64,000 nucleotides of DNA from contig JADNRZ010000020.1 of assembly GCA_015501605.1 (NCBI GenBank), forward strand, positions 372,001 to 436,000. The letters are read 5' to 3'. Below are positions 1 through 9,310 of this stretch, in pieces; position 1 is the stretch's first letter; every line of letters starts with the position of its first letter. Made by a program: the position numbers and the translations under genes. Under the pieces are notes generated by a model. It had not been told where the DNA came from. It searched no databases and saw only the letters and a list, made by a program, of their open reading frames with translations. This DNA comes from Panaeolus papilionaceus (Eukaryota; Basidiomycota; Agaricomycetes; Agaricales).

Positions 1-1082
1 ATGATTCTTTGCGAGTTCCATCAATGTACAGATCTAATGATACCCAACTTCCAAAAGGCGTCGTGACTCTCGAAAAGGCAAATTTACGGGCCGGCAATGG
101 GTCGCAATAATTTTCAATTCTCTTTTGGTGACGAGCCTAAAAGCCTAACCCTGCACTCTCTGACCATTGCATTGGTGCTCATACCGCTACTGTTGTGTTG
201 AGGTCAGTACTAAAGTTAGGGGCTACTCCACTATATGGCCAGGGCCGCGTAACAGCCCGGTCCTTCGTCAACATCGGGCAGCAAGTGGGTAGCAGTCAGA
301 CACCCTACAGTCGAGAAAAAAAAAAGAAAAAAAAAAAAACTGGACCGAGTTGTCAGCAGGCAGACCCTCAGTCGAACTGATTGAAATGGTACAGTACTCA
401 TCGTGACGCACACTGGATTACCCACAAATAGCCTAAGTACAATTTGACGACGGGGATTTCTATTCCTTCATCCGGCATTCAATTGCGCCGACCCACAATG
501 GAAGCTTATTTTGTCAGATCCGTCACAGGAACTGACAGCGCACAGCGTTTCCAGTTCGGCCCTGACTCGACAGGGTCTTCTGCCAATTGCTGACATATCT
601 GCAGGGTTTAAAAATTGGCAAGTGCTTCCAAGCGGACTCCATTAAGTGGGGGCTAATATGGGGATACAAACCTCTCAAATGGCGACTCGTCATAAGTATA
701 GAAGAAGGCTGGACGTGGTGCTACGAGGAAGAGTCAGTTTCGCATTCGTGTTGACTCGGCTGCAAGGGCTGCTGTTGTGGCGTAGTTGGGTCTTGTGTCA
801 TCATCACGAACCTTTGGCTAGTCGCGGTGGCGTAAAAGGCCTGATAGCCGACACTTTCTCTCCGTTTCGGAGCCAACGAAAGAACGAAGTAAGTATCATG
901 TAGATGAGAACATAGCTAGCAGGAGATGCATTTCCCATTCTGATCTCGCAACGAAGAGCTCTGATGGATTCAGGTAATACATATCTGGCCCGTAAAATAT
1001 TATTTTATTATACACGGACTCCGGCTCGAAGATTCAATTAGATGTAACATTACCTAAGTTTATGACGGGACATGGGCAGGGT
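1..1082. other. Intergenic region, no supported gene
   Basis: I see no convincing coding exon here. The stretch holds an A-rich low-complexity tract (about 315-341) and, at about 345-394, a sequence resembling the right end of the inverted-repeat element at 34166-34730. Open frames present are short, lack family motifs and have no supporting splice pattern. Confidence 0.5.
345..394 (+). repeat. Relic of the right end of a TIR element
   Basis: The sequence contains GTCAGCAGGCAGACC followed by GTCGAACTGA and then GGTACAG-TA, in the same order and spacing as the right end of the complete element at 34166-34730. It is flanked by TA on the right, as there. I could not find a clear matching left end upstream, so this is probably a truncated copy. 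Confidence 0.5.
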
Positions 1083-2546
1083 CTAGGAACGAATCTCCAC
1101 ATCGAGACCTTGATCTCTCAAATCCCTAAATACCTCCGCATCCTCTACATGAGCCGCAGGTCTATCCCAGACCTCGGCATTGAGACATATAACTGACCCC
1201 AAGGCTACTCTCTCCTTCGCCAATCTCCCCAAATAGCCATCGCTGGATGTACAGCCAATCAAGTTCAATTTCCTGGGGAGCGGTATGGTACCCTGGCCTA
1301 CATTACCAGACGACAACGGCATGAGCTGTACCATGAAGTTGTTGTCTAGGATCATCATGGGGTCATTTCTATTTGGCACAGTGCAGGACTCAATCGTGAG
1401 CTCGTTCAATCCCAGAAATGCCCTCGAAAGAAAAATGTGCTTCATCCTCGACCTGAAGCAAAGTGATGAGCTCTGAAAGTGGAGGTAGCGTAGCGGGCAT
1501 TTGGATCGAACAAGCATGTAATAAAAATCGTTGGTTCGAGCGTCGTCCAATGGTCGAACTACCAATTCCTCGAGTGATGGGAGTGATAATGAAAATATCG
1601 GTAAAGATAGACACCAACTATCCAGATAGAACGATTTGAGGGCGGGGAGAAGAGTGGGAGGACACCGATCATAAAGTGATGTGGTAGCTTTGCAATCTCG
1701 TATTTCAAGCGACTTGAGCCCATTTAATTGCTTGAGGTTCCCGAATAACGTCTCAAGGTCATCAATCCTTTGATTTGCCAGGACAATAGAGGTGATCAAA
1801 CGGCATTGGAAGAGATTTGGAAGGAGAACGGGGGTGAACATAATATCCTGGCCGTCCGCCATTCGTTTATGCGTTGGTCCAGGTGCAGTGCGTATTTTGA
1901 CGGATATAATACTGGGAGGAAGGAAACGCGAAATAAATTGTTTCACGTCCAGGTTCTGGTTGACCGCTTGCGCTCGGACTATCCAAACGATACCTATATC
2001 CACACTCTCCAAGATGAGTGGTGATTGCACCCAAGTGTCGTGGAAGATGTGGGAGAAATTAGGCCACATTTCCTGATTGATATTGAGTGTAACTTTCTTC
2101 CATCGCGAGGATATGCTACGGAGGAGTTCAATGCAATGGAAAAATGGGCTGTCCGATGGAAGTTGAGAAGTTTGATCTGCTCTGATGGATATTGAGAGGG
2201 GGAGAGAGCCGCTTCGAGCGAGCCAGCAATCCAAAGCCAGTTCGGGGCATTTCATGGAGGGAGACAAGAAGATGCGCGTCCAAAGTTCTGGAGCTGATGT
2301 GGCAGCCTCGCGCCAGTAACGGCAAACAAGGCTAAGCATGAAGGGTGCAAGAAATGATTTCCGGACCTCTGGGGATGCGAACGGGAAAACAACAGTGTCA
2401 TGGTCATATTGGGTGTGGTTCCTGTCGGTTTCTGCGCAAACATGGTTAAATATTTCAATCCAAACATCAAGATGAACGTGTTCGTAGGAACATTGAATTT
2501 GGACACCAAGGAGAACATATTTTTCTGTAAGTAAACGCATTTTCAA
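1083..2546 (-). CDS. F-box protein (copy 1), 5' end chimeric
   Basis: This is a likely substrate adaptor of an SCF ubiquitin ligase. The F-box is seen near the N terminus (LDVWIEIFNHVC, then LSLVCRYWREAATSAPELWTRIF), followed by about 350 residues of leucine-rich, repeat-like C-terminal sequence. It ends with the segment LIGCTSSDGYLGRLA, which recurs nearly unchanged in the two other F-box proteins of this window, at 6387-7844 and 44308-45841. The start is uncertain. The residues before the F-box are encoded antisense to a conserved HNH exon on the plus strand (2488-2526), so the native N terminus appears to have been replaced when the two sequences were joined. No intron is needed in the shown frame. 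F-box assignment is firm by motif; target and function are unknown. Confidence 0.7.
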   Translation of the reverse strand: MKMRLLTEKYVLLGVQIQCSYEHVHLDVWIEIFNHVCAETDRNHTQYDHDTVVFPFASPEVRKSFLAPFMLSLVCRYWREAATSAPELWTRIFLSPSMKCPELALDCWLARSGSLPLSISIRADQTSQLPSDSPFFHCIELLRSISSRWKKVTLNINQEMWPNFSHIFHDTWVQSPLILESVDIGIVWIVRAQAVNQNLDVKQFISRFLPPSIISVKIRTAPGPTHKRMADGQDIMFTPVLLPNLFQCRLITSIVLANQRIDDLETLFGNLKQLNGLKSLEIRDCKATTSLYDRCPPTLLPALKSFYLDSWCLSLPIFSLSLPSLEELVVRPLDDARTNDFYYMLVRSKCPLRYLHFQSSSLCFRSRMKHIFLSRAFLGLNELTIESCTVPNRNDPMMILDNNFMVQLMPLSSGNVGQGTIPLPRKLNLIGCTSSDGYLGRLAKERVALGSVICLNAEVWDRPAAHVEDAEVFRDLRDQGLDVEIRS

Positions 2547-3690
2547 ATCATTGGGTCTCTCGATTTCATTGTCATTGATTTATATTTGTTAGTGGAGGCT
2601 TCAATAAGTGAGCTTTACGAGGAAAAACGCTGGGCTCTCCTCCCGGAAGAGTCAATTGTTCGTCAGTACTTCAAAGAGTCCGGACTGCCATGCCCAAGAG
2701 AAGCGTTTCCAACTGTCAAGGTGGGAAACGCGCACTTATTGGAGAGACTCAGGCTTACAATCTGCTTTAACCTAGGGAGAAACTTTTCGATATTATTTTA
2801 TACCTCTGGACAGAATGGAGGATATTGCAATCGTTCGTCGAACGGCCAATCTACCCACAGCAAATGGCTTCACATGCCACATTTTTCCATTCCTTGATTT
2901 CCCTATCATCACATCCCATGCTCATCCAAGATTCGTAATATTCCCTCTCGGTGCAACTATGGCCAAATGGACGTCCCTGGAAACTCGCAGAAGGATCGCC
3001 GCTAGATTTCCTTGGTTATCCTTGATAGGTCGCCTCTATATGCGGTGGAAATTGCCTCCAGCTCCATACGCCATCGAGGATCCCACATTTATCCTGCCTC
3101 TCAGTGAGGGATCAATTGTCGACGACAATACATTAGAGTACTCTTCTGGTGGCGACAGCATCTGCACTCCCGCTCGACGCCTCAAGGTGTGTTCGATTGG
3201 AGGAAAGTTTTACACACTCTGAACCTGATGCCGCAGCTTTGCCACCTGATGGTACGGGCGATGATGACGAAGGCGATGCGGAAGGGAGTACTGCTTCGTC
3301 TTTGGCCCCTTCAGGGGGCGAATATGATATGTCAGGTGAGGTAGCAGCCATGCAACACCAGGTTTCCATCCAGCAGCGACAATCCGTCCAACAAGGCTCA
3401 GCCGCTTGTTCAAACAAACGACGCGCTGATGACGCTGAGCACCCCGGAGGCACTCGACCTATCACTCGTCGACGGTTACACCCCGACAACACCAGCCTCA
3501 GCCACCAGTTGACTCAGAAACTGAGTCTGCTCAATCGAAGCGAGAACGAATCGCAGCTTGGGCTATAAAGTGCTCAGAAGCAATTTTCAGTGCACAAGAC
3601 GCGCTGCTGGATGGAACAGACGACAATCAAGGGCGGCTATGTGATATGTATATTTTTATGAGATACGGACAATTTCGACTGTATTTATTC
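2488..3690 (+). pseudogene. HNH type-B relic, 5'-truncated and frameshifted
   Basis: Exon structure follows the intact type-B genes: the 3' part of exon 2 (to 2526, LNLDTKENIFF), exon 3 (2593-2720, ending in a 128-nt exon) and exon 4 from 2776 (GETFRYYF, then FPIITSHAHPRFVIF). Exon 1 and most of exon 2 are missing, replaced by the antisense F-box gene. The second catalytic His is Ser (ASISELY instead of SMHxLY). The frame breaks near 3190, after TPARRLK, and again near 3490. The true C-terminal frame (SKRERIAAWAIKCSEAI) lies in another phase. It is most similar to the relic at 3965-4664. I call it a pseudogene with good confidence. Confidence 0.75.
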
Positions 3691-3875
3691 CATTAATGAT
3701 TCACGGCGTCTTTAGTCATTATGTCCTTATAAAGTTTTTAATTTTTTTAATTTTTTTTTGTGAATGTATACCTACCATACCGGCTCGTGTACCTGATATG
3801 TCGTTAAACAAGACTCGAGCCGGTGAGCATGCTATGTCATCAAACCCTGAACTGAATTCTGGAATTCTTGAACTG

Positions 3876-3885
3876 CACGTGCGTT
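3876..3885 (+). promoter_or_regulatory. E-box copy upstream of an HNH type-B relic
   Basis: CACGTGCGTT lies 89 bp before the ATG of the relic at 3965. Intact type-B genes have CACGTGA-x-CGTGTT at 92-109 bp before their ATG, so this is a shortened copy of the same box, retained although the gene is dead. Confidence 0.5.
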
Positions 3886-3964
3886 AACGAAGCCACAATG
3901 TCAACCCAATCGCGGTGTTAGTTTTTTCCTCTTTATCATCACTCGCATCCCTCATTCCATCAAA

Positions 3965-4664
3965 ATGGACGTCCAGACAATAAAACCAATCACCAGAGCA
4001 GCAAAGGAGCGCGCTATATTAGCAAACCCCAATGGCCAACGCTGTCTGGTCTCACCCTACCGTATGTCTCCTGCCTCCTTTTCCCATTCGATGATTTCCC
4101 CGTCATCACATCGCGTGTTCGTCCTAAATTCGTCGTATTCCATTTGGGGGCAATCATAGCGAAATGGACAACGTTACCTACTCGCCAGAGAATATATGCA
4201 AGATTTCCATGGTTGACGATAGTAGATTATCCTTATATGGAGTGGAAAGCACCTGCACCTCGATACTTCGTCACGGATCCGATTCCAATGGGACTGGACT
4301 AGCCGAGGAAAACTTTCCCGAGTATTCTTCGGATGGTGATAGTCTCTGTACTCCTTCTCGACGTCTCGAGGTGTACCCATTCCCAACTCTCACGCAGGCG
4401 TCATATTCAAAGGGTGTGGGTACCAAAAGGGTCCCGTCAAGTACCAGTAGACATGCCACAGGACGGGGGCGAAGAGGACTCCAGGCTCGCCGCCCGCCAC
4501 TCGCCGAAGATTGCTCCCTCATAGCCATGTATCAGCCACTGTCAGATTCTGTGTCTGCTGGAACTAAACGAAAGCGCATTGTGGCATGGGCTCGAAATTC
4601 CTCAAGTGCGATTCGCGATGGCTCAAACGGGCCATGGGACGACAATCACGCGACGCCGATGTAA
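3965..4664 (+). pseudogene. HNH type-B relic with internal deletion
   Basis: The first 28 codons match the type-B N terminus (IKPITRAAKERA ... NGQRCL). The sequence then jumps directly into exon-4 sequence (FPFDDFPVITSRVRPKF, in another frame), so the whole HNH core (exons 2-3) is deleted. A second frame change near 4290 restores a tail (EYSSDGDSLCTPSRRLEV ... TKRKRIVAWARNSSSAI) closely related to the neighbouring relic at 2488-3690. The pair looks like an old tandem duplication. No nuclease can be encoded. Confidence 0.75.
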
Positions 4665-5200
4665 TAAGCTTGACATGTCCCGCTGATACGGACGAGGTTT
4701 TAATAGAATTGTGATTTATGGTGCCTTGCATGAGATTTTAATTCTATATTATCGACTGTCGTGTACCTACAATGCTGTTTGATGATTGACGTCGTCAGTT
4801 CATTCATCACTTATGCGGAGATAAATGTGGGATCAGATCCGGGCCTGTCTATGTATAAGATCAACGACCATCAACTGCATTCGAGGATTTAACCTGTCCT
4901 TCAGCACATGGCTTTTCATTTCCTCGTGCACTAACTGAATAGATGTTCACCGTCCGTGATAGATTCTGGGCAGTACCTAGGTGAAAGGTTGCTTCTTCAA
5001 TACAGTTTCTGTGCCTTTTGGAATGATTCCAGGCTGGGCACTCACACAAGTGTCGAGTTGAATTTAAAAATAAACTTTGTTCTGACGGCGGTGGGAGCAT
5101 CGCTGACCACCATCCAGGTATTAAAGACCAACATCTGGGGTACAAGTTCATTATCCTTCCATCGGATCTTCCTTTCAAGCTACATCTCAAAGAACCCAGG
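4665..5200. other. Intergenic region upstream of the DUF4430 gene
   Basis: No exon can be supported. It is presumably the 3' flank of the HNH relic and the promoter of the secreted-protein gene. Confidence 0.5.
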
Positions 5201-5956
5201 ATGTTGTTCATACGCTCACTTTCGCTCGCCATTGTAGCACTCGCAACGTCTGCATTGGCATCTCCTGGCGCTGGGAAGAGTGCAAAAGTCAATATCAGAA
5301 TCGAAGGTGAAACACAGACCATCTTTGAGGGTTCTGTTCGTACCAGAGGACACGATGTCACCACCGCCTCTGGAGGAACGCACCACTGCGATGGCACGAA
5401 CAACGATAACAACCCGCGACCTGGACCAACCTGCACGAGCGCTCTGGACGATGCAGCCAGGGAGCACGGTTTCTCCTTTGATGGGCGCGTCTTTATACAT
5501 AACTTTCAAAGCGCACCGAGCTGATCATCGACATAATTACACAGATCGTTCTTCTCACAATTCGACGACTTCCTCATCAGTACCATCGGTGGCGAAGCGA
5601 GCACCAGTACTCAATTCTGGGCGCTCGCGTTGAACTTCGCACTCACCGATGTCGGTGGATGCCAACAACAGGTTGAACAGCACGACGAGGTCCTATGGGC
5701 CTTTGACGGCTTCAGCAAGGCTCATTTCCTCAAGTTGACTGGCCCGAAGACGACCAAGGTCAATAAGCCGACCACTTTTGTTGTCACCGACGGGAATACT
5801 GGGCAGACCATACAGGGTGCTACTGTCAATGGTCAGACGAGTGGTGCAGATGGAAAGGTTACGGTGACGTTTGGGACAGTTGGGGTTAATGGCGTTAAGG
5901 CTGAGAAGTCGGATTCCATCAGGTCGAACAAGGTGGAGGTCAAAGTGACACCTTAA
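5201..5956 (+). CDS. Secreted DUF4430-domain protein
   Basis: Two exons, 5201-5484 and 5545-5956, give about 231 residues. Residues 1-20 (MLFIRSLSLAIVALATSALA) form a clear signal peptide, so the product is secreted. The body reads as a DUF4430 (transcobalamin C-terminal-like) domain: VNIRIEGETQTIFEG, SALDDAAREHGFSFDG, FDDFLISTIGG, QFWALALNF, then GGCQQQV and DEVLWAFDGF. A C-terminal Ig-like or beta-sandwich stretch follows (KPTTFVVTDGNTGQTI ... VKVTP). The exon join needs a GC donor at 5485 (GATGG/GCGCGT) with acceptor at 5544. It restores the family motif FDG...FDDFLI, whereas reading straight through hits a stop at 5522. The ligand is unknown in fungi. Family assignment is moderately sure; the splice junction is inferred. 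Confidence 0.65.
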
Positions 5957-6130
5957 GCCGTTGCGATGTAGATACGAATCGTGTAATACAGAGGTTGTGC
6001 TCGACCAAGAATCGAATAAGAGTTTGAAAGTGGTCGTTGTTGAAGTTTTTCGAACCGCCGATAAGTTCAAGCGCCGCTTGAACGAGTGAGCTACGCGAGT
6101 TGTCTTTGCCATTAAACCTCCACAAAACAA

Positions 6131-6238
6131 GGCAAGATGGCCGAGCGGTTAAGGCGTGTGACTCAAGCTTAGCTTGCCTGCTTTGAGCGGGTCTTCTCAT
6201 AACGTAATGTTGCGTGGGTTCGAATCCCACTCTTGTCA
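6131..6238 (+). tRNA. tRNA-Leu(CAA) with intron
   Basis: The acceptor stem GGCAAGA/TCTTGTC, D-arm GCCGAGCGGTTAAGGC, T-arm GTGGGTTCGAATCCCAC and a long variable arm (class II tRNA) are all present. The anticodon loop CTCAAG gives CAA at 6164-6166. A 28-nt intron (6168-6195) follows the base after the anticodon and contains TTTGAG, able to pair with the anticodon loop, as in canonical tRNA-Leu(CAA) precursors. A T-run follows downstream as Pol III terminator. A near-identical copy lies at 43824-43932 on the other strand. Confidence 0.92.
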
Positions 6239-6386
6239 CTACTTTTTGATCATTTTTGCTTTGTAACTTCCACCACCTTGGATCCTCTGACTCATTCATC
6301 TCAGCGCAGTAAGGTCCTCTCACCCCTCTTCCATTGACCGGATTCACTACGTATTAGTGAAGAAGTACCACTACAGGTCCAAGTCA

Positions 6387-7844
6387 ATGGGCTCACCTCA
6401 CCAAGACGTGCTTCTTCCCAACGAGATCTGGGCAGACATCTTCTCCCGTGTCTGCCTACTATCAGCTCGAGATCAGGCTAATCAGCAATTCACAGTCTAT
6501 GAACGCATATCAGCCAGAATAAAGGTCCACACTCAAAAATCGTACTTGGCACCATTTACCCTCAGTCATGTCTGTCGTCGCTGGAATTCCCTGGCAACAG
6601 CGTTGACGTCATTATGGACCCACATCTTCGTCTACCGGGAAACTCAGGCGCCGGATCTACTCCTCGAGGTCTGGCTCGCTCGGAGTGGTACTAAAACGCT
6701 TTCTATTTGGGTAGATGCACATGAGACAGGTCGTTCAAGGCATGATAGGGAGTTTGGGAAGTGTCTTGTGGCACTGCGCGCTGTGGCTCATCGATGGCGG
6801 GCGATTACCTTTGCACTTGCTTCAGAGTCTGCTTTTTCGGAGTGGGACAAGGTATTTGGGAAGGGAAACGAGGCAGAGGATGAAGTGGAAAGCGATGAAG
6901 ACGATGATGAAGACGATGTACAGCTGCGACGGTTAGAATTCCCTGTGTTGGAGACTTTGGAGGCTGGGTTCTATCGCTGGGACGGAGAAGCTGAAGAAGC
7001 GTTTGTTTCACGAATCCTCTCAACGGCTCCTAATCTACGCACTCTACGCATCGGAGACAGGTACTACGGAGACAAGAATCTTCACTCTCTAACCCACCTC
7101 CTCGAAAAATCGCCCAACATCATCGATTTCTCACTTACAGGCCAGTATCTCGTGTTCTTGGACAGGGACATACCCTACCTTCGTCACCTCGAGAGTCTAC
7201 GTCTACACAACTGCACCAGCGCAGTTCTCAGCAACAACTCACCGGAACGATACGTCCTACCCAACTTGCGCAAACTCACCATCTCAGGGTTCGATAACCC
7301 GACCGACGTAGCGCTCTTCTTCAAAGGCGTAAGCCTACCAGCACTCAAAGATCTCACCATGACACCCTCGCTCCATCGGCCTAGCTTTCGTAAAATGGCT
7401 ATCGCATCCCAGTGCGAAATCGAGAAGCTATGTATCAAAGATCGCGAACCCGTCGATGCATACATGGTGCAATTCTTGGCGTCGCCGCCGTTCCACAACC
7501 TCGTGGATCTGACGCTCATCAGCGATGAGATATCGAATGAGATCGTCATGTTTCTGGATGGTAGCGAAAGGGGGTTTCATACCTCGAGTGGGGTGGTTCG
7601 TACACCCGTGTTTGCAGGCACGTTGGCGTACTTAACACTGATTGGGTGTAGCTCGGACGATGGGTACCTGGGGGCACTTGCGGCGTCGAGAGTGAAGAAT
7701 GGCGTGTTGAGGCACCTATATGTGGAGGTTGTGTATGGGCTAAGTGAACATGGTGGGGATGTTGCTGAGTTTGCGAAGTTGAAGAGGGAGGGGTATGATG
7801 TGGATTTGAGGGGGATGAAGAAACTTGGGAGGGTTTCGTTCTAG
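6387..7844 (+). CDS. F-box protein (copy 2)
   Basis: This is an intronless gene of about 485 residues. The N-terminal F-box reads LPNEIWADIFSRVC, then LAPFTLSHVCRRWNSLATALTSLWTHIFV. Next come an acidic low-complexity stretch (EDEVESDEDDDEDDV) and a leucine-rich C-terminal half with repeated NLRxLxI-type segments, ending near LIGCSSDDGYLGALAASRV. Expected role: substrate receptor of an SCF E3 ligase. The ATG at 6387 is chosen because the frame upstream only opens with non-ATG codons. The preceding tRNA ends about 150 bp upstream. It is paralogous to the F-box genes at 1083-2546 and 44308-45841; target unknown. Confidence 0.8.
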   Translation: MGSPHQDVLLPNEIWADIFSRVCLLSARDQANQQFTVYERISARIKVHTQKSYLAPFTLSHVCRRWNSLATALTSLWTHIFVYRETQAPDLLLEVWLARSGTKTLSIWVDAHETGRSRHDREFGKCLVALRAVAHRWRAITFALASESAFSEWDKVFGKGNEAEDEVESDEDDDEDDVQLRRLEFPVLETLEAGFYRWDGEAEEAFVSRILSTAPNLRTLRIGDRYYGDKNLHSLTHLLEKSPNIIDFSLTGQYLVFLDRDIPYLRHLESLRLHNCTSAVLSNNSPERYVLPNLRKLTISGFDNPTDVALFFKGVSLPALKDLTMTPSLHRPSFRKMAIASQCEIEKLCIKDREPVDAYMVQFLASPPFHNLVDLTLISDEISNEIVMFLDGSERGFHTSSGVVRTPVFAGTLAYLTLIGCSSDDGYLGALAASRVKNGVLRHLYVEVVYGLSEHGGDVAEFAKLKREGYDVDLRGMKKLGRVSF

Positions 7845-9046
7845 GAGTATCTGGTTCTCGTGTATCAGTAGGTTTGGTTTGGTTGTTCATACGTAGGTCA
7901 ACGTGTACCATAGTCTTTGAGATAATACTTCCCTTTGGTTATACCAACATTCAGCGAGGCCTTCTCGGACGCGAAGGCGAACTCTGTTATCACGCTTCCT
8001 TACTTCAAATAGCAGATAAGATGCAACCCAATCGCCACACAGCTCCGAAGAAACTCCGTCATCTAATCAGGGGCTGAGGACAGATGAGATGACGTCGGTG
8101 CCGTTGCTGATGACCCCAAACCGACCCTGTCTAATTAACTTCAATTGAATTGAATCATCAACATCCTCGAACCTGAGCTGGGGAAGACAAAAAGACTGTG
8201 AAGGGACATGAATGTTCTTTTTCATACTGTTGAACGGTATTAAATCGTCTATGGATCGGATATGAGGGAGGAGGGGTATGTAAGGCTTTATATGAAATCG
8301 AAGCAGCGGCGACGTCTGGAAATGAACAGGTCATGGGCTTTATCGCCGCCTTAGTGGCTATGAAAGGAATATCATGCATGGGCATCACATCGCTGTCAAT
8401 GGTTGGGCGTCGTAGAAGTCACACTGAACAATAAGAGCTGGAGTATGCGGTACTGCATGTTTCTGCAGTATGTCGCTATTTGTGTACTCGAGGCAGCTGA
8501 ATTCTCACTGACACCCAACACGATGTATTCTAACGACATCTCCGTATATGAGTATGTCAATAACTTGTCAATAGCATGAAACCGCACTCAAGGGAAGGTC
8601 GTATACCGAACCGCGGTCTAGCCAAACGCACGAAAACATCTCAACATAATCATACTGAGCCCGAGAGTCAGCGCAACTCTATTCCATATCCCGACACATT
8701 CATTCATTCATATTCCGGAATTGGGAAACCTGAATGAACACGGATATCACCGTCTTTTTCTCACTGACATGAGTATGTCGACATGAGGCTAGCGCCGATG
8801 TCGATATGTCATTAAGTAAGTGTGCAAAGAGTCAGACTTGGAGTCAATTGTGCAGAGGTTTACGAACGATGTACCCCAAAGCTTATTGTCTTTCGTGAAA
8901 CGTTGAGGAGGGAACTGAAGGCCGAAGCGAGGTGTGGAGGTGTTTGATAGATTTCTTGCGGTCCGACGCCAGCGAGGTGGAGTTGAATGCTCTGAAACAA
9001 AAAGAAATTTGAATGATAGGACACCTCCGATGGATGAACGTATTAG
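7845..9046. other. Intergenic region, nothing recognised
   Basis: I find no exon with family motifs or a plausible splice series on either strand. Confidence 0.45.
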
Positions 9047-9310
9047 CACCTTTTTAAAAAAAAAGGTGAATCAATAAAGCCAATTGAGGTCTGTTTCAAT
9101 TGGTATTATAGTGTATACGAAAGTATACCGAAATGAGATAACGGGAACGGGAACGAACCTCCTTCGGAGTGAATTCAACAAAAAAAATCCTTACGGAAAA
9201 TGTCCGTAAGCCGGCGGGTAAGCCTACCATCGCCTCCGGGTCTTATTGTTAGGTGCGGCAGGGGCGAACGCTTGCCGTTTAGCCCATGAGGCGCGTCCCG
9301 CGACGCGTCG
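9047..9310. other. Cluster of short perfect hairpins
   Basis: At least six inverted repeats follow each other within about 265 bp. They are CACCTTTTT/AAAAAGGTG (9047-9068), CCAATTGA/TCAATTGG (9080-9103), GTATAC-GAAA-GTATAC (9113-9128, GNRA-type loop), CTTACGGA/TCCGTAAG (9190-9210), GGTA-AGCC-TACC nested in CCGG (9211-9239), CGGCA/TGCCG enclosing GCG-AA-CGC (9256-9277), and CGCGTC-CCGC-GACGCG (9292-9307). Such regular local structure suggests a structured RNA or a decayed foldback element. I do not recognise a known RNA family. Confidence 0.5.

Noticed and set aside
3188..3240. An intron joining the two frames of the relic at 2488-3690
   Set aside because: No other type-B gene has an intron there, and a second frame break near 3490 remains. 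A frameshifted pseudogene is simpler.
4861..5436. Minus-strand open frame of 191 codons
   Set aside because: It overlaps exon 1 of the DUF4430 gene antisense. The plus-strand reading has a signal peptide and family motifs.
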